This document shows, piece after piece, positions 46,313-56,840 of a DNA stretch of 64,000 nt. The DNA comes from Dryomyza anilis (Eukaryota > Arthropoda > Insecta > Diptera > Dryomyzidae), in NCBI GenBank assembly GCA_951804985.1, contig OX638131.1:60717631-60781630 (forward strand), in the 5' to 3' direction. The translations under genes and the position numbers were made by a program. The first letter of the stretch is position 1, and every line of letters begins with the position of its first letter. A model generated the notes under the pieces. That model was not told the origin of the DNA. It ran no database searches and was given only the letters and a program-made list of their open reading frames with translations.

Positions 46313-46745
46313 CATGGTTGAAGTATATACAGGTTAGTTCATCTAGACAGTTAGTTGGTATACACTATGCTGAGAATGTCAATAAGAAAATTTAAAAAAT
46401 ACAAAAATTAATTGTCAATTTAAACTTTATTTCAAGGTTATGTTTTATGCACTTTAAATTGGCTAATTTATTAAAATTTCACACCACAAATTCACATTTT
46501 CACTTTTGTTATACACTGCGATGTTCTTCTGGAGCCCATAGACAGCTTGAAAAGTACAGAAGTGTTGTAATCTATTTACTTTAAAATTTTGAGTTTCAAT
46601 TTTTTTATGAATTTGTAAACAAAGCATTGATGTTTTGTTTTAAATTTTTCGTAAACAAATGTTGAGTCTTTCAAACAGTTTTCAAAAAAAGTAAATGGCG
46701 ACTGAATTTTGAAAGATGACTTAACCTGTATATACTTCAACCATG
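46313..46745. mobile_element. MITE with ~31 bp ends and 8 bp duplication, P-like
   Basis: The ends CATGGTTGAAGTATATACAG (46,313 onward) and its inverse ending CCATG at 46,745 are identical for 24 bases and similar over about 31. The flanks GGTTCAAA at 46,305-46,312 and 46,746-46,753 are an exact 8 bp target duplication. A CATG start, ~31 bp ends and an 8 bp duplication match the P superfamily pattern, though hAT cannot be excluded. It splits the LINE ORF2 just after its original start MDIGSN. Confidence 0.85.
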
Positions 46746-47422
46746 GGTTCAAATTTAAAAATTTTGCAGTGTAAAATACAAGGTTTCACTAATAATAAAT
46801 ACGCCTTAGAACTGTTAACATCCAAACACAACCCTTATATAATCGCATTACATGAAACACACACCATATACAAAAACTTGAAATTTTTACATCTTCCACA
46901 GTACAATGTTCTTCACTTTAATAAAGACTATTCCTATGCCAAATCATGTATAGCAAAACACAACACAAAGTTTCCACAAACAATCTTATTTTTCAATCAA
47001 TCACCGTCCACGGTATGGTCGACCTGAACATAACGAATATTTACAAAGAGAGAGACATTTATCTAACTCCTCAGATAGTCGCTGAAATTCATAAGTTGAA
47101 AGGTCACCATATATTGGATGGTGACTTAAATTCGCAGAACACGTTATGGGGTTCACAAACCACATTCAACAGTGGCATAATATGGGAAAATTTTGCAAAT
47201 GATCGCAACCAATCTATATTAAATGATGGGTCCCCTACACTATTTAGCACAAGAAACATATTAACAGCAGTCGACGTAGCGATGGCCAACACAGATCTGG
47301 CCCCTATGTTGGCCTGGTTTTGTTTTCCACAGCCGGAGGTATGTGATCATATACCAATAATTTTTTGCAATAATGAAACACCAAAACTAAACAAGTATAT
47401 TTCGCGTTTTTTTAGACTCTAA
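46743..47422 (+). pseudogene. I-like LINE ORF2: endonuclease
   Basis: Reads MGSNLKILQCKIQGFTNNKY, NPYIIALHETHTIYKNL (catalytic Glu) and, after a frameshift near 46,950, LNITNIYKERDIYL, HILDGDLNSQNTLWG, TAVDVAMANTDLAP and VCDHIPIIF. The usual GDFN is GDLN and the final SDH is CDH. The original start codon was at 46,296, before the MITE. The present ATG is supplied by the MITE end. Confidence 0.85.
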
Positions 47423-48278
47423 GGCAGATTGGTCTTTGTTTGAGCAAAAAATAGTTCTGTTTTCTGAAACGTTTTCAGAAACCTCGAACATAAATAAAGA
47501 AGCAGCTGTGATTAAGAAAATACTAAGGATGTCTGCTAATGAATCCATTCCCATTAGTAGAAAACCAGAAAACGCCACAGTCCGGTTGGGTTTAACTCCG
47601 AAAGTGGTAAATTAATAGGATTAAAATATAAAGCATGGAAAATATTTAAAAGAACGAGAAATGTATCAAATGCATTCAACTACAGAAGGACATGTGCCAA
47701 AGTTAAATGGGCTTGTAAGCAAGCCAAAAAACTAACATGTGATAATTTTTTGAATTCGCTAAATCCCACGATGGACTTTCGTATTTTATGGAAAAAAGTA
47801 AAAAATATTAGATGTAGGTCAATATAAAATTTCCCTACTATATTGGAATGCATTGCTAATGCTTTTGCTGTGTTATGGGGATCCATAGGTTCGGACAGTT
47901 CATTTAAACCTGAGTTAATTAAAAAAAAAAAAACAATATTGATATTGACAACATGCCCGCTAATGGTAACGAATTTGATAATTTGTCAGTTTGAGTAAGT
48001 TTTGCAGAATTAAATATTGCACTTAAAACCGCAAAAGGGACTTTACCCGGCACAGATAAAATCACATATTCAATGATAAAAAATACTTGAACAACGAATC
48101 TGCAGATTATACAGCAACATCTTAAACTACGGTACATATCCACATGATTGGAAGCACGCGTGCTTAATATCTATTCCAATAGCAGGAAAAAAAATCAAAA
48201 TTTACTCGAGGGGTACCGTCCTACATCGCTACTTCCTGTTTTGTCTAAACTACTAGACAAGATAATTACCAAAAGAAT
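47423..48278 (+). pseudogene. I-like LINE ORF2: linker and start of reverse transcriptase
   Basis: Shifted pieces read SADWSLFEQKIVLFSETF-like linker sequence, then KAWKIFKRTRNVSNAFNYR, and near 48,000-48,250 RT fingers with LKTAKGTLPGTDKITYSMIK and a damaged GYRPTSLLPVLSKLL. There are several frameshifts. Confidence 0.7.
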
Positions 48279-48770
48279 ATGAAAATGCGCAAAAAACAAA
48301 TTGCTTGCAGAGCAGCATGCTTTTTTTACCTAACCATGGTGTCCACACATTATGTCATACTCTGGAAATTAAAAAAAAAATATATATTAGCAAAAAGGCA
48401 TAATGTAATTCTGTCTGAGGATCTCGAGAAGGCATTTGATAGGGTCGTAGCAATACATGTCATAAAAGAGTTAAATGTATGGGGATTCCCAAAAAATATT
48501 CTCAAGCTAATTCTGTCCTTTTTGTTGCGCCGGAGAATCACAGTAAAAGTAAATGGTTATTTTTCACGAAGTCTTAATTTAGAATATGGCATACCTCAAG
48601 GTTCCCCACTATCAGTGGTATTATATAATGTTAATGCAAACACATTAATAAAAACCATCAGGCACACAGCCGGTATAGATTTCATAGGTGTATATTCTGA
48701 TAATATCTTTGCCCTAGCATCAGGTACAGCTAATTCATTTAGACAAAAAAATTGGAAAATGGGCAAATAA
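48279..48770 (+). pseudogene. I-like LINE ORF2: reverse transcriptase palm
   Basis: LSEDLEKAFDRVVAIHVI holds the first palm Asp in altered context. GIPQGSPLSVVLYNVNANTL is the conserved QG block. The catalytic box is YSDN (IGVYSDNIFALAS) instead of YADD, so the second Asp is lost. After 48,770 the thumb is frameshifted (FKLNINYKFKLKILGV area, 48,860-48,910). Confidence 0.85.
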
Positions 48771-48977
48771 AACAGGAGCAGTTATTCCTGCAAATAAGGC
48801 TGAAGCGATTCACATATGTGGCATATATATAAATGTGGTTTACCATGCATACCGCTTAGGAACACAAATATTCAAATTAAATATAAATTAAAAATTCTTG
48901 GTGTTATATTTTCAAAAAATTTGTTGTAGAACGAACAAAGTCAAAACATTATAATAAGGCTGAACAAAATTAACAAT

Positions 48978-49974
48978 TTGCTTAAAGTTATCTGTTCAAA
49001 AAAAAGTCCACACATAGACACAGTCATTGCAATTTGTCGTGCTTTGACAGAAGGTACCATCCATCATTTTCTTACAATGTACGGTTGGACATCCCAGACG
49101 AACAAAAACAAAATTAATGCAGCTCTGAATAGGTGTTTCCAAAAATATTGTGGTCTTAAACACATCATTGTGATGCTGCGTACAAACAATGTACCAATTC
49201 CAACGAAACCGACAGGTGATCCGACCGTGGATCAGTCAAGTATAAGCTTTGATTGCACATTAAGCAACCACAACAAATCAAGCACAAGTGACGTCGTATA
49301 CAAACAACTTTTTTTTCTAAGCAATGACAAAATTCGATCCGAAAATCACAATATTCACCGATGGTTCTTTTTTTGGATGGAACAACATCTTTCGCAGTGA
49401 TAAAGCAATTATCTACAGACAATTTTTTGACTATATCGCAGGGGCTTTAACCAACCAATTCTGGCATTTTTCACGCCGAACTAATTGCAGTTCAAAAAGC
49501 TGTAAAGTTCGCAGTGGCATCCAAATGCAGGACGGTAATTTGCTGTGATAGCCTAAGTGTAGTTAAGGCATTACAAAGCAAAAGCATATTTTACGATTTT
49601 GTTATCGCTGGCCTTTATATAAATGTACAAATAAAACTACTTTGGATACCTGGACATGTTGGTATTCCTGAATACGAATACGCGGATAAAACATCAAAAA
49701 ACACAATATCGATGCCTCTCATTAACATTATCCCATGTCTGGACATCCAATTTGTGACAAAGTGATGCAATTAGAAGAATATCTGGATATCTGGAATGTC
49801 TCTACGTCTTTCATGAGGCAACACAATCCTAAAACCACAAGACCAAATTATAATACAAGATTCACTCGTGATGAATGTATAAAGTTAGCAAGACTAAGAG
49901 TAGGCATAATGCTATTTAACACCAACCACATATTTGATCAAGGAATACAAAAGCAGTTGACACTTGTCATATGA
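48978..49974 (+). pseudogene. I-like LINE ORF2: thumb, RNase H and C-terminal region
   Basis: 48,978-49,300 is thumb and linker. 49,324 onward reads FDPKITIFTDGSFFGWN (RNase H first Asp), 49,514 onward VICCDSLSVVKALQSK and LLWIPGHVGIPEYEYADKTS, separated by frameshifts. 49,735-49,974 reads TRDECIKLARLRVGIMLF, the conserved start of the C-terminal region. 49,975-50,100 gives a damaged DHILLLSRS tail. Confidence 0.83.
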
Positions 49975-50196
49975 ATCTTTCCGTAGACCACATTCTACTT
50001 CTTAGCAGAAGTACATTGACTCTCGAACAAATATTAGACTGTTCCAATCATAAAAGAATCAAATTTCTATTTAACGTGCTTATAAAACACGGTGTTTTAT
50101 TCATAACCTAATAATATTATTAAAAAATGGTGCAAAATGGCCTTTGTTGCCCGGCACCTATATTCAATGTTTTATAAATTTATTTATAAAATGCTG

Positions 50197-50400
50197 CAGC
50201 TTAAGTAAGTATATCTTGGACCATGTAAAAGCGAAATCTATGATTTCAACAAAAATAGTTCATTGAAAAATTTTATTAAGTTTAATAGATTTTGTTTGCA
50301 ATTTTTTTCCATTTTTTGACTATTTTTGTGCCATTTTTGCCTATTTTATTGCCATTTTTTACTGTTTTTTTGTCCCATTTTGCCTGCCATTTTTAACTTA
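50197..50400 (+). repeat. TTTTTGCCATTTTT element, copy 3, second piece
   Basis: ATCTTGGACCATGTAAAAGC through GCCTGCCATTTTTAACTT matches the inverse of 38,640-38,830. With 44,996-45,067 it restores the element split by the LINE. Confidence 0.75.
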
Positions 50401-50435
50401 TTATATTTATAACTTGCCCTGGTTATAAATATAAT

Positions 50436-50843
50436 CGACATTAATCAATCATGAAATGTAAAAGAGCATCTGTACCTTGAATTAGTATTCACAAACTTTA
50501 ATATAAAACAAAATTTAAGGCTCCTCGGGAATTACATCTATATTACATTGTATCTTCAGACAGTAGAACACTATTTTTTCTTCAGATAACTACCACAGGT
50601 GGCGCCAAAATTTTTGGATAGCAATACAAGCTACTACGAGATCTATAGATTTATATTATTTTAGCTAAAATTGGTACATCGAAGTTAAAAAATGTTTGAA
50701 AAAAAATCTGCATTCATTTAAATTAATTTCATCCACGGCAAAATATAAATCCCGATGTGCCTTAAATTTTGTTTTTTATTAAAGTATGTGAATATTAATT
50801 CAAGCTGCAACGCTCTTTAGCATCTAATAGTTGATTAATATCG
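50436..50843. mobile_element. MITE with ~110 bp imperfect ends, right-arm copy
   Basis: Ends CGACATTAATCAATC and GTTGATTAATATCG, flanked by ATAAT at 50,431-50,435 and 50,844-50,848, a possible 5 bp target duplication. The inside is the inverse of 38,198-38,602. Long paired ends include AACAAAATTTAAGGCTCC and its partner near 50,760. Confidence 0.77.
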
Positions 50844-51214
50844 ATAATATGTATAAAAATTTAAGAAATACAAGGCAGTATTTTAACTATTTTACCATTT
50901 AAATGTATTTTTCAACTTAGTGTGTTTAAATATTTGTTTAATAAAAAATTATTTGTAAAATATATACTATGTTAAATTAATATACTTGTTAAATTAATAC
51001 TGTTGAAATAATAAAACTTAGGAACTATAGCTGGGGAGAATTATGTTATGTTACAACCAAGGATTAAAACCTAAACGAATAACGGATTCGATTTCGGTTT
51101 TGTTCTTCGTTTCGGGTTCGGCTACGGTTTTGAGTTTTTATAACGAAACGGTTTCGGTATACCGGTTCCAAGTTAAGGTTTTGAAATTAAAATAATTTTT
51201 TGTCCATATTGTCT

Positions 51215-51311
51215 TAGAGAAAAAATATATATAAAAATATATATATAAAAATATATACATAAAAATATATATATGAAAATATATATATAAAAATATATAT
51301 ATGAAAATATA
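51215..51311. repeat. (AAAATATATATA)n microsatellite beside the LTR
   Basis: About eight units of AAAATATATATA/G sit directly against the LTR. The left arm has only GTATAATATATTTTTTC there, so the tract expanded after the arms formed and erased the ATAC target copy on this side. Confidence 0.85.
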
Positions 51312-51857
51312 TGTTACGAAAATTCAGTCTACGGAAAACTGTTCTACGAGTTCGTATCGCTGGATTGTGTACAAAATAAAAAAATAAAAACACACTAATA
51401 TTTGGTTTTAACTAGTATTATTTCAACTAGTATTAATTAACTTTATTTATTTAAATAACAACTTAAAGAATAATCACTTATATCAACTGCTGAATTTAAA
51501 TTTAGCCTAACAATGTTCACTCACGAGACGCACTAGTCCACTATCAAATCACAACTGAAGTGCTGTGCCTCAGATGCGTCGGCCTTATATACTGCAGGCA
51601 TCAGTTCGACACGTTTCGACAAGCTTCGACTTCTTTCGAGAACCTTCTACTCGTTTCGTGAATTGGCATTTGGCATCTCATTCGCACTCATGTGTTTTAA
51701 TGTGCTGATCTTCCATCTCTTTCTCGCACATTGCTCAGTTCGCTGAATGTTCTTCCGTCTCTTTCTAACACATTGGTTAGTGCGCTGAATTGTCTTGCGT
51801 CTCATTTATTATCATTGAATGCTTGCACTATGGGGCAAATTACATCTTTTCGTAACA
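51312..51857 (-). repeat. 3' LTR of gypsy-type element B, 546 bp
   Basis: On the plus strand it runs TGTTACGAAAATTCAG to CTTTTCGTAACA, the inverse of 37,257-37,802. It includes the inverse of TATATAAGG near 51,585. The polypurine tract lies beyond 51,857 (CTGCCCTCCACC on the plus strand). Confidence 0.93.
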
Positions 51858-51954
51858 CTGCCCTCCACCTAAATCTTTTCGTCCCGAACAGATGTTAATC
51901 CTATCTCTCTGTATTGCGTCAACCTTTCTAAATGTACGACTTTCATTTTTCGTT

Positions 51955-52825
51955 TTACGCCAGTAGTATTCTGAATCTATACACGACATCGTTAATTCTT
52001 TTAATTATCTTGTATGGTCCTTCCCAGTGTGTTTGTAACTTAGGGGATAAGCCTTTATTTCTTTGTGGGTTATAGAGCAAAACAAGATGTCCTTCCGTAA
52101 ATCCCTCTGAATTTGTTCGCAAGTCGTATCTGCCCTTCATTTTATCACTCGCAAATTCTATACGCTGCCTTACAAACAGGTGCACTTCGTTCATTTCATC
52201 ACTTTTTCTGGAAACATAATCGTGTACAGGAAGTCCAGATGAAGGACTCGCACCGAGGTAATATTAAGTCTGTTCCAAAAACAATTTTTGCAGGTAAAGC
52301 AACTGTGGTGTCATGAACCGCCGTTCGATATGTCATGAGAAACAGTGGTATGTGCTTATCCCAATCTTTATGATTTTTATCAACCACTTTTCTGAGATAC
52401 TCTTCCAAAGTCCGATTGAATCTCTCCACCATGCCATCAGATTGCGGGTGCAATATCGTTGTTCGTGTTTTGTGTATGTTGAGGACTTTGCATACTTCTT
52501 TAAATACAGCAGACTCAAAATTTCTACCTTGATCTGAATGCAATTCCAACGGTACTCCAAAACGGCTTACCCAGTTGTTAACTAATGCCTCTGCAACTGT
52601 TGTGGCTTCTTGATTCGGCATGGGATACACTTCAGGCCACTTGCTGAAGTAGTCAATGACGACAAGGACATACTTATTACCCGCATCATTGATTGGAAAC
52701 GGCCCGCCGACATCCATGGTGCTCCCACGTTGTACTGATGCATCCTACCGCGAATCCTGACTGTTGGTCCTTTTGCTGGTACACATTGCGGACAACTGCG
52801 AATCCAATCGGCGATTGACTCTTGG
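51955..52825 (-). pseudogene. Gypsy-type element B: integrase
   Basis: 52,717-52,199 (minus) has the core with VLVVIDYFSKWPEV, ELHSDQGRNFES and GMVERFNRTLEE, so all catalytic acids are present. A small deletion near 52,240 shifts frame. 52,194-51,955 carries the C-terminal part with PKLQTHWEGPYKI. The zinc-binding N-terminus is reduced to 52,720-52,825, because the LINE insertion and deletion begin there. Confidence 0.9.
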
Positions 52826-52828
52826 CAT

Positions 52829-53810
52829 CACAGTCACAGCTATTCAAGAACCATGGGTGTATAACAAACGCATCTGTGGTCTTAGTGAACTACGTGGTGA
52901 AACCATACTATACGATGAGCTAGCCGCAAGGCCTAGAAGCTGTCTTATAGTATCGAAACACTTTGCTGTCACCAAGTTAACCCAATTCTGTGGTCAAGAC
53001 CTGGTGGCAGCCAAAGTGAGCTATGAAAGCGATAGTGGATGGAAACATCTGATTGTCGCCTCAGGCTACTTCCCCTATGACTCACTCCGCCAAAGGCAAT
53101 TGTTGAGCTCATAGAGTACTGTGATCTTAAGGAGACCGACCTTATTCTTTGCTGTGACGCTAATGCTCAACACACTGTGTGGGGCAGTAGTAAATGCAAC
53201 GCGCGAGGTACCAGACTCCTTGACTTCATCATGACCTCCAATCTGAACATTCACAACACTGGTAATAAACCCACATAAACCCACGCAACTTAGACTCTGA
53301 CTGGTTTGTTTATCGAGCTAAGCAGAAAGAGTATAAGAAACGAATTCGTAAATCGAAAAGTGTTTACTATAAAGACTTCTGCAGTAGCATCGAATCCTGC
53401 AGTGAGACTAGCAGATTGGTCAAGTTTCTTAAAAGAGACCGAACTGCTCGACTGGACTCACTGCGGAGACCTGATGGCTCGTATACTGAGTCTAAGACAG
53501 AGGCACTCAGTGTCCTAGTTGAGACTCACTTTCCGGGAAATCAAATCCACATTGGGCCACTTTGTAATCCCAGCACTGGGGACTGCAATAACAACTCTAA
53601 TGTGACAAAACATGACTGGCAGGTTGCCAGATTGGTTGTGTACGATGAAGCTATCCAATACGCAGTGGCCTCTTTTGATGGCTTCAAGTCACCTGGACCG
53701 GATGGCATCTACCCAGTCATGCTACAGGAAGGTATAACCCAATTGCTACCATGCCTAAAGAAGATCTTTAGAGCAAGTCTCGCATGGGCATACATTCCGA
53801 CATCGCTGTC
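52829..53810 (+). pseudogene. Endonuclease and linker of the deleted LINE
   Basis: Reads QEPWVYNKRICGLSELRGET, RSCLIVSKHFAVTKL, DLILCCDANAQHTVWGSS and CNARGTRLLDFIMTSNLNIH. It then jumps to the linker VKFLKRDRTARLDSLRRPDG and FKSPGPDGIYPVMLQEG (start of RT). Several frame changes. The endonuclease C-terminal motif is lost. Confidence 0.82.
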
Positions 53811-54740
53811 AAGGTACCCACTATCATCAAGACAACATGCCTACCAACGTGGAAAATCCTGTGAAACAGCATTGCAACATCTGGTTGGCCGGATCGAGCA
53901 TGCTTTTCAGAGGAAGATGTACGTGATGGGCATATTTGTTGACATCGAGGGTGCTTTTGATAATGCGACTTTTGATGGAATGTGTGACGCAGCTAGAAGG
54001 CATGGAATAGATGAAACATTGGTCAAATGGCTAAGGTCAATGGTAATGTTTAGGACCATCACTTCTGAGGCGGAGTGCGGTCAGTATATTATGGCAGGGG
54101 TGAATAGAGGTTGTCCTCAAGGAGGTTGTCCCCCCTGCTCTGGTGTATGCTGGTTGACTCTCTAGTAAACGATCTCGATGGACCAGGGGCCTATGTAGAT
54201 GATGTTTCCATTCTTGCCATAGGCTTTTCCCTCAATGAGGTCTGTGTTAAAACACAAAACTCATTGAACCTAATTGACAGCTGGTGTACTGCAAACGGAC
54301 TTTCCGTCAACCCTCATAAAACAGGGATTGTTCTTTTCACTAGGAAAAGAATAATGACAGGATTATCTCTACCAGTACTTAAGGGTGTCACTATTCCTCT
54401 GTCTAACGAAGTAAAATATCTGGGCTTAACTCTAGATAGTAAACTACTTTGGACAAAACATGTTGAAAATAAAATTTCGCGAGCATTGAATGCCTTCTGG
54501 CAATGCAGAGGAATTTTTGGGAAGACATGGGGACTATCGCCGAGCAAAACCAGTTTGCTGCGATAGTCAGGCTGCTCTTATGGCTTTGAACAACCAGGTC
54601 ATCACATCCAAAATTGTACGTCAATGCAGATCACGTCTCAATTGTGTTGGTAAATACAATACACTGAAACTGATTTGGGTGCCGGGCCATCAGCTCTTGG
54701 GTCGCCTCCGCACACAAGAGCAGATGGCTGAATGAGACGA
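53810..54740 (+). pseudogene. Reverse transcriptase and RNase H remnant of the deleted LINE
   Basis: QHAYQRGKSCETALQHLVGR, VDIEGAFDNATFDGM, NRGCPQGG (then a frameshift) and AYVDDVSILAIG are present. The frame then reaches KYLGLTLDSKLLW and is fused by deletion to RNase H CDSQAALMALNN and LIWVPGH, before a second deletion. Nearly identical to 33,287-34,690 where they overlap. Confidence 0.85.
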
Positions 54741-54864
54741 AGTGCAGATTCTCCAAGCTCATGACACCGACGATAACCAAAAGATCGGCCTCGTTTCTAC
54801 TTTCCTTAAGTAGAAAGGAGTGCAGAAAACTGACGGGACTTCTAACGGGACATCGTAGCTGGTG

Positions 54865-55233
54865 AAATCGTAGCTCTGTAATCGCTCTATCAAACGCGCA
54901 ATTTGGCCTTCTGGGTCTTTGAACTGAAGTAACCATCTCGGTGCTGCGTGATCGGTTCTCAATTGAAACTGTTGTCCGTATAGGTATTTGTGGAAATTTT
55001 TCACACTTTCTATTACAGCAAGAATTACAGCAAGAAGCTCCCTCCTGGTGACACAGTAATTTCGCTCGGGCTTGGACAAGATTTTACTGTAGTATGCGAT
55101 CACTTTTTCTTGGCCATTGATCACTTGAGAGAGGACTCCGCCAATTCCGTATCCACTTGCATCCGTGTACAGTACAAATTTTTCACCTGGAATGGGATAC
55201 GCAAGAATTTGTGCCGAGCAAAGTAGTGTTTTT
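54865..55233 (-). pseudogene. Gypsy-type element B: RNase H
   Basis: Minus-strand frame with NGQEKVIAYYSKILSK, ERNYCVTRRELLAVILAVIE, LRTDHAAPRWLLQF and EGQIARLIERLQSYDF. The first block (YTDASGYGIGGVLSQ) is present just upstream in a shifted frame. It is interrupted on the N-terminal side by the GTCY element at 55,234. Confidence 0.87.
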
Positions 55234-55946
55234 ATACCCTACACTAAGAGTGAAAGGGTATATTCAGTTTGGTACGCCGTTTGTAACACCCAGAAGGAAG
55301 CATCTCCGGTATGGAAAAGTATATATATTCTTGATCAGCATGACCTCCTGAGTCGATTTAGCGATGTCCGTCTGTCCGTCTGTCTGTCCGTCTGTCTGTC
55401 TGTCTGTCTGTCTGTTGAAATCCCTACTACTTTTAAAATTGAAGAGCTAGATAAATGAAACTTATAACTTTGATTACTAATATACCTACGCTGTATGTGC
55501 GAGATCGGTTCATTGTGACCTATGATCCGACCACTTATGTTCAAATACCTCATATAAAATGTACATATAAAGATCAATTTTTATGTATACGTGCTTAGGT
55601 AAACTTTTTTGGTCAAATATATATTGACATCATGCTCAAGTACGTGATAATAATGTTTTCCGTCGAAAAGACCTGTGGTTCATTCAAAAAAAAATCGAAA
55701 TTCGGTACACCTACCCATTTGTAAATATGGGTATCAAATGAATGGAAATTCTTCAGCGATTGAATGTTTGTAGTTATTTTCAGGATTCGTATACCCTGGT
55801 GACCTATATATCACTTTGAATGGTAACCACACATATGTGTAGGGTATTTATAGTCGGCTTAGACCGACTATAATTTTGATAATCCTAACTATCATAATTA
55901 CACCTACTTTAAAATTTCCCATGTGATCTAACCTTCCCAACTGGTT
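55234..55946 (+). mobile_element. GTCY element, copy 5, with exact empty site
   Basis: Gypsy sequence runs CAAAGTAGTGTTTTT, then the insert ATACCCTACACTAAGAG to AACCTTCCCAACTGGTT, then AATTTTAAAATCGCCC. The left arm (inverse of 35,720-35,752) has the same site without the insert, so the 713 bp element is delimited to a few bases with little or no target duplication. It contains (GTCY)n at 55,367-55,415 and the hairpin TATAGTCGGCTTAGACCGAC at 55,849-55,870. Confidence 0.9.
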
Positions 55947-56840
55947 AATTTTAAAATCGCCCTTTCTTGATCATCGCCCCATTGAAATGCCCGGTTCTTT
56001 CTTGTCAACTCGTGAAGACTGCCAGCAACATTGGAAAAACCTGGACCAAATCGCCTGTAGTATGTACATAGTCCCAAGAAACTTCGTAGGTCGTGTAGGA
56101 TTTGCGGTCTGTGCCAATCCTTTACTGCAACTATTTTATCCTCAACGGTATGCACTCCTTCTGTGGTAACTCGATGACCCAGAACTTGACATGTTTCTTG
56201 AAAAGTGAGCATTTCTTTAAACTAAGTTGCACTTTCCAATCGAAGGAATACCTCTTCTAAATTTATTAGATGTTCGTCGAAGTACTTGCCCATGACAATG
56301 ATGTCGTCAAGGTATACCAGACAAGTTTTTCAGTGTAGACCTCTCAATACGTGCTCCATTAACCGCTCGAATGTTGCTGGGCATTGCACAGTCCAAACGG
56401 CATTACCAGAAATTGCCATAGTCCATCGCCTGTACTGAATGCGGTCTTCTCTCGATCTTTTTTTTATCGATTTCTACTTGCCAGTAACCGCTTTGCAAGT
56501 CTAATGTGTAAAACCACTTGGCATTAGATAGTGTATCCAAGATGTCATCTATTCTGGGCAATGTATAACTATCTTTCTTGGTGACATCATTAAGTTTTCG
56601 GTAATCAACGCATAACCGAGTACTACCGTCCTTCTTTTTCACCAACACTACTGGTGAACTCCATGGACTCTCAGATGGTTCCACCACGCCATTTTTGTGC
56701 ATTTCTCCAACCAAATGTGATACTTCGTCTCTTTTCGCAAGTGGTGTTTGACGAATTGGGTTAGAATCACCAGTGTCTATTCGATGTTTTACAGTGGCAG
56801 TTCTGCCATCTTTTTGGCCCTTTTCAGCAAATATCAATTA
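55947..56840 (-). pseudogene. Gypsy-type element B: reverse transcriptase
   Basis: 56,837-56,403 (minus) has fingers and palm: ESPWSSPVVLVKKKDGSTRL, CVDYRKLNDVTKKDSYTLPR and WFYTLDLQSGYWQVEID (catalytic Asp). A frame change follows. MPFGLCNAQQHSSG and VYLDDIIVMGKYF (catalytic YLDD, near 56,310) are then readable. 56,212-55,947 gives HRVTTEGVHTVEDKIVAVKD and the connection region. The domain is complete in content but broken in frame. Confidence 0.88.

Larger units (their letters stand above)
45068..50196 (+). mobile_element. I-like LINE, about 5.1 kb, inserted in the TTTTTGCCA element
   Basis: It carries ORF1 (45,085-45,735), a spacer with a MITE, then ORF2 with endonuclease, reverse transcriptase, RNase H and a C-terminal region, all frame-broken. 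It separates two halves of a repeat that is continuous at 16,010 and 38,640, which fixes both boundaries to within about 15 bp. No poly(A) tail was seen at the 3' end, as is usual in the I group, where tails are short repeats. Confidence 0.87.
52829..54858 (+). mobile_element. Deleted LINE inserted in element B (opposite strand)
   Basis: Same family as 33,190-35,338, here with part of the endonuclease (TAIQEPWVYNKRICGLSELR, LILCCDANAQHTVWG) but without its 3' end. Internal deletions are visible: near 53,270, at 53,800 (RT fingers lost), at 54,556 (RT thumb joined to RNase H) and at 54,690 (after VPGH). It replaces about 200 bp of gypsy sequence between RNase H and integrase (left-arm 36,096-36,298). 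Confidence 0.85.
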
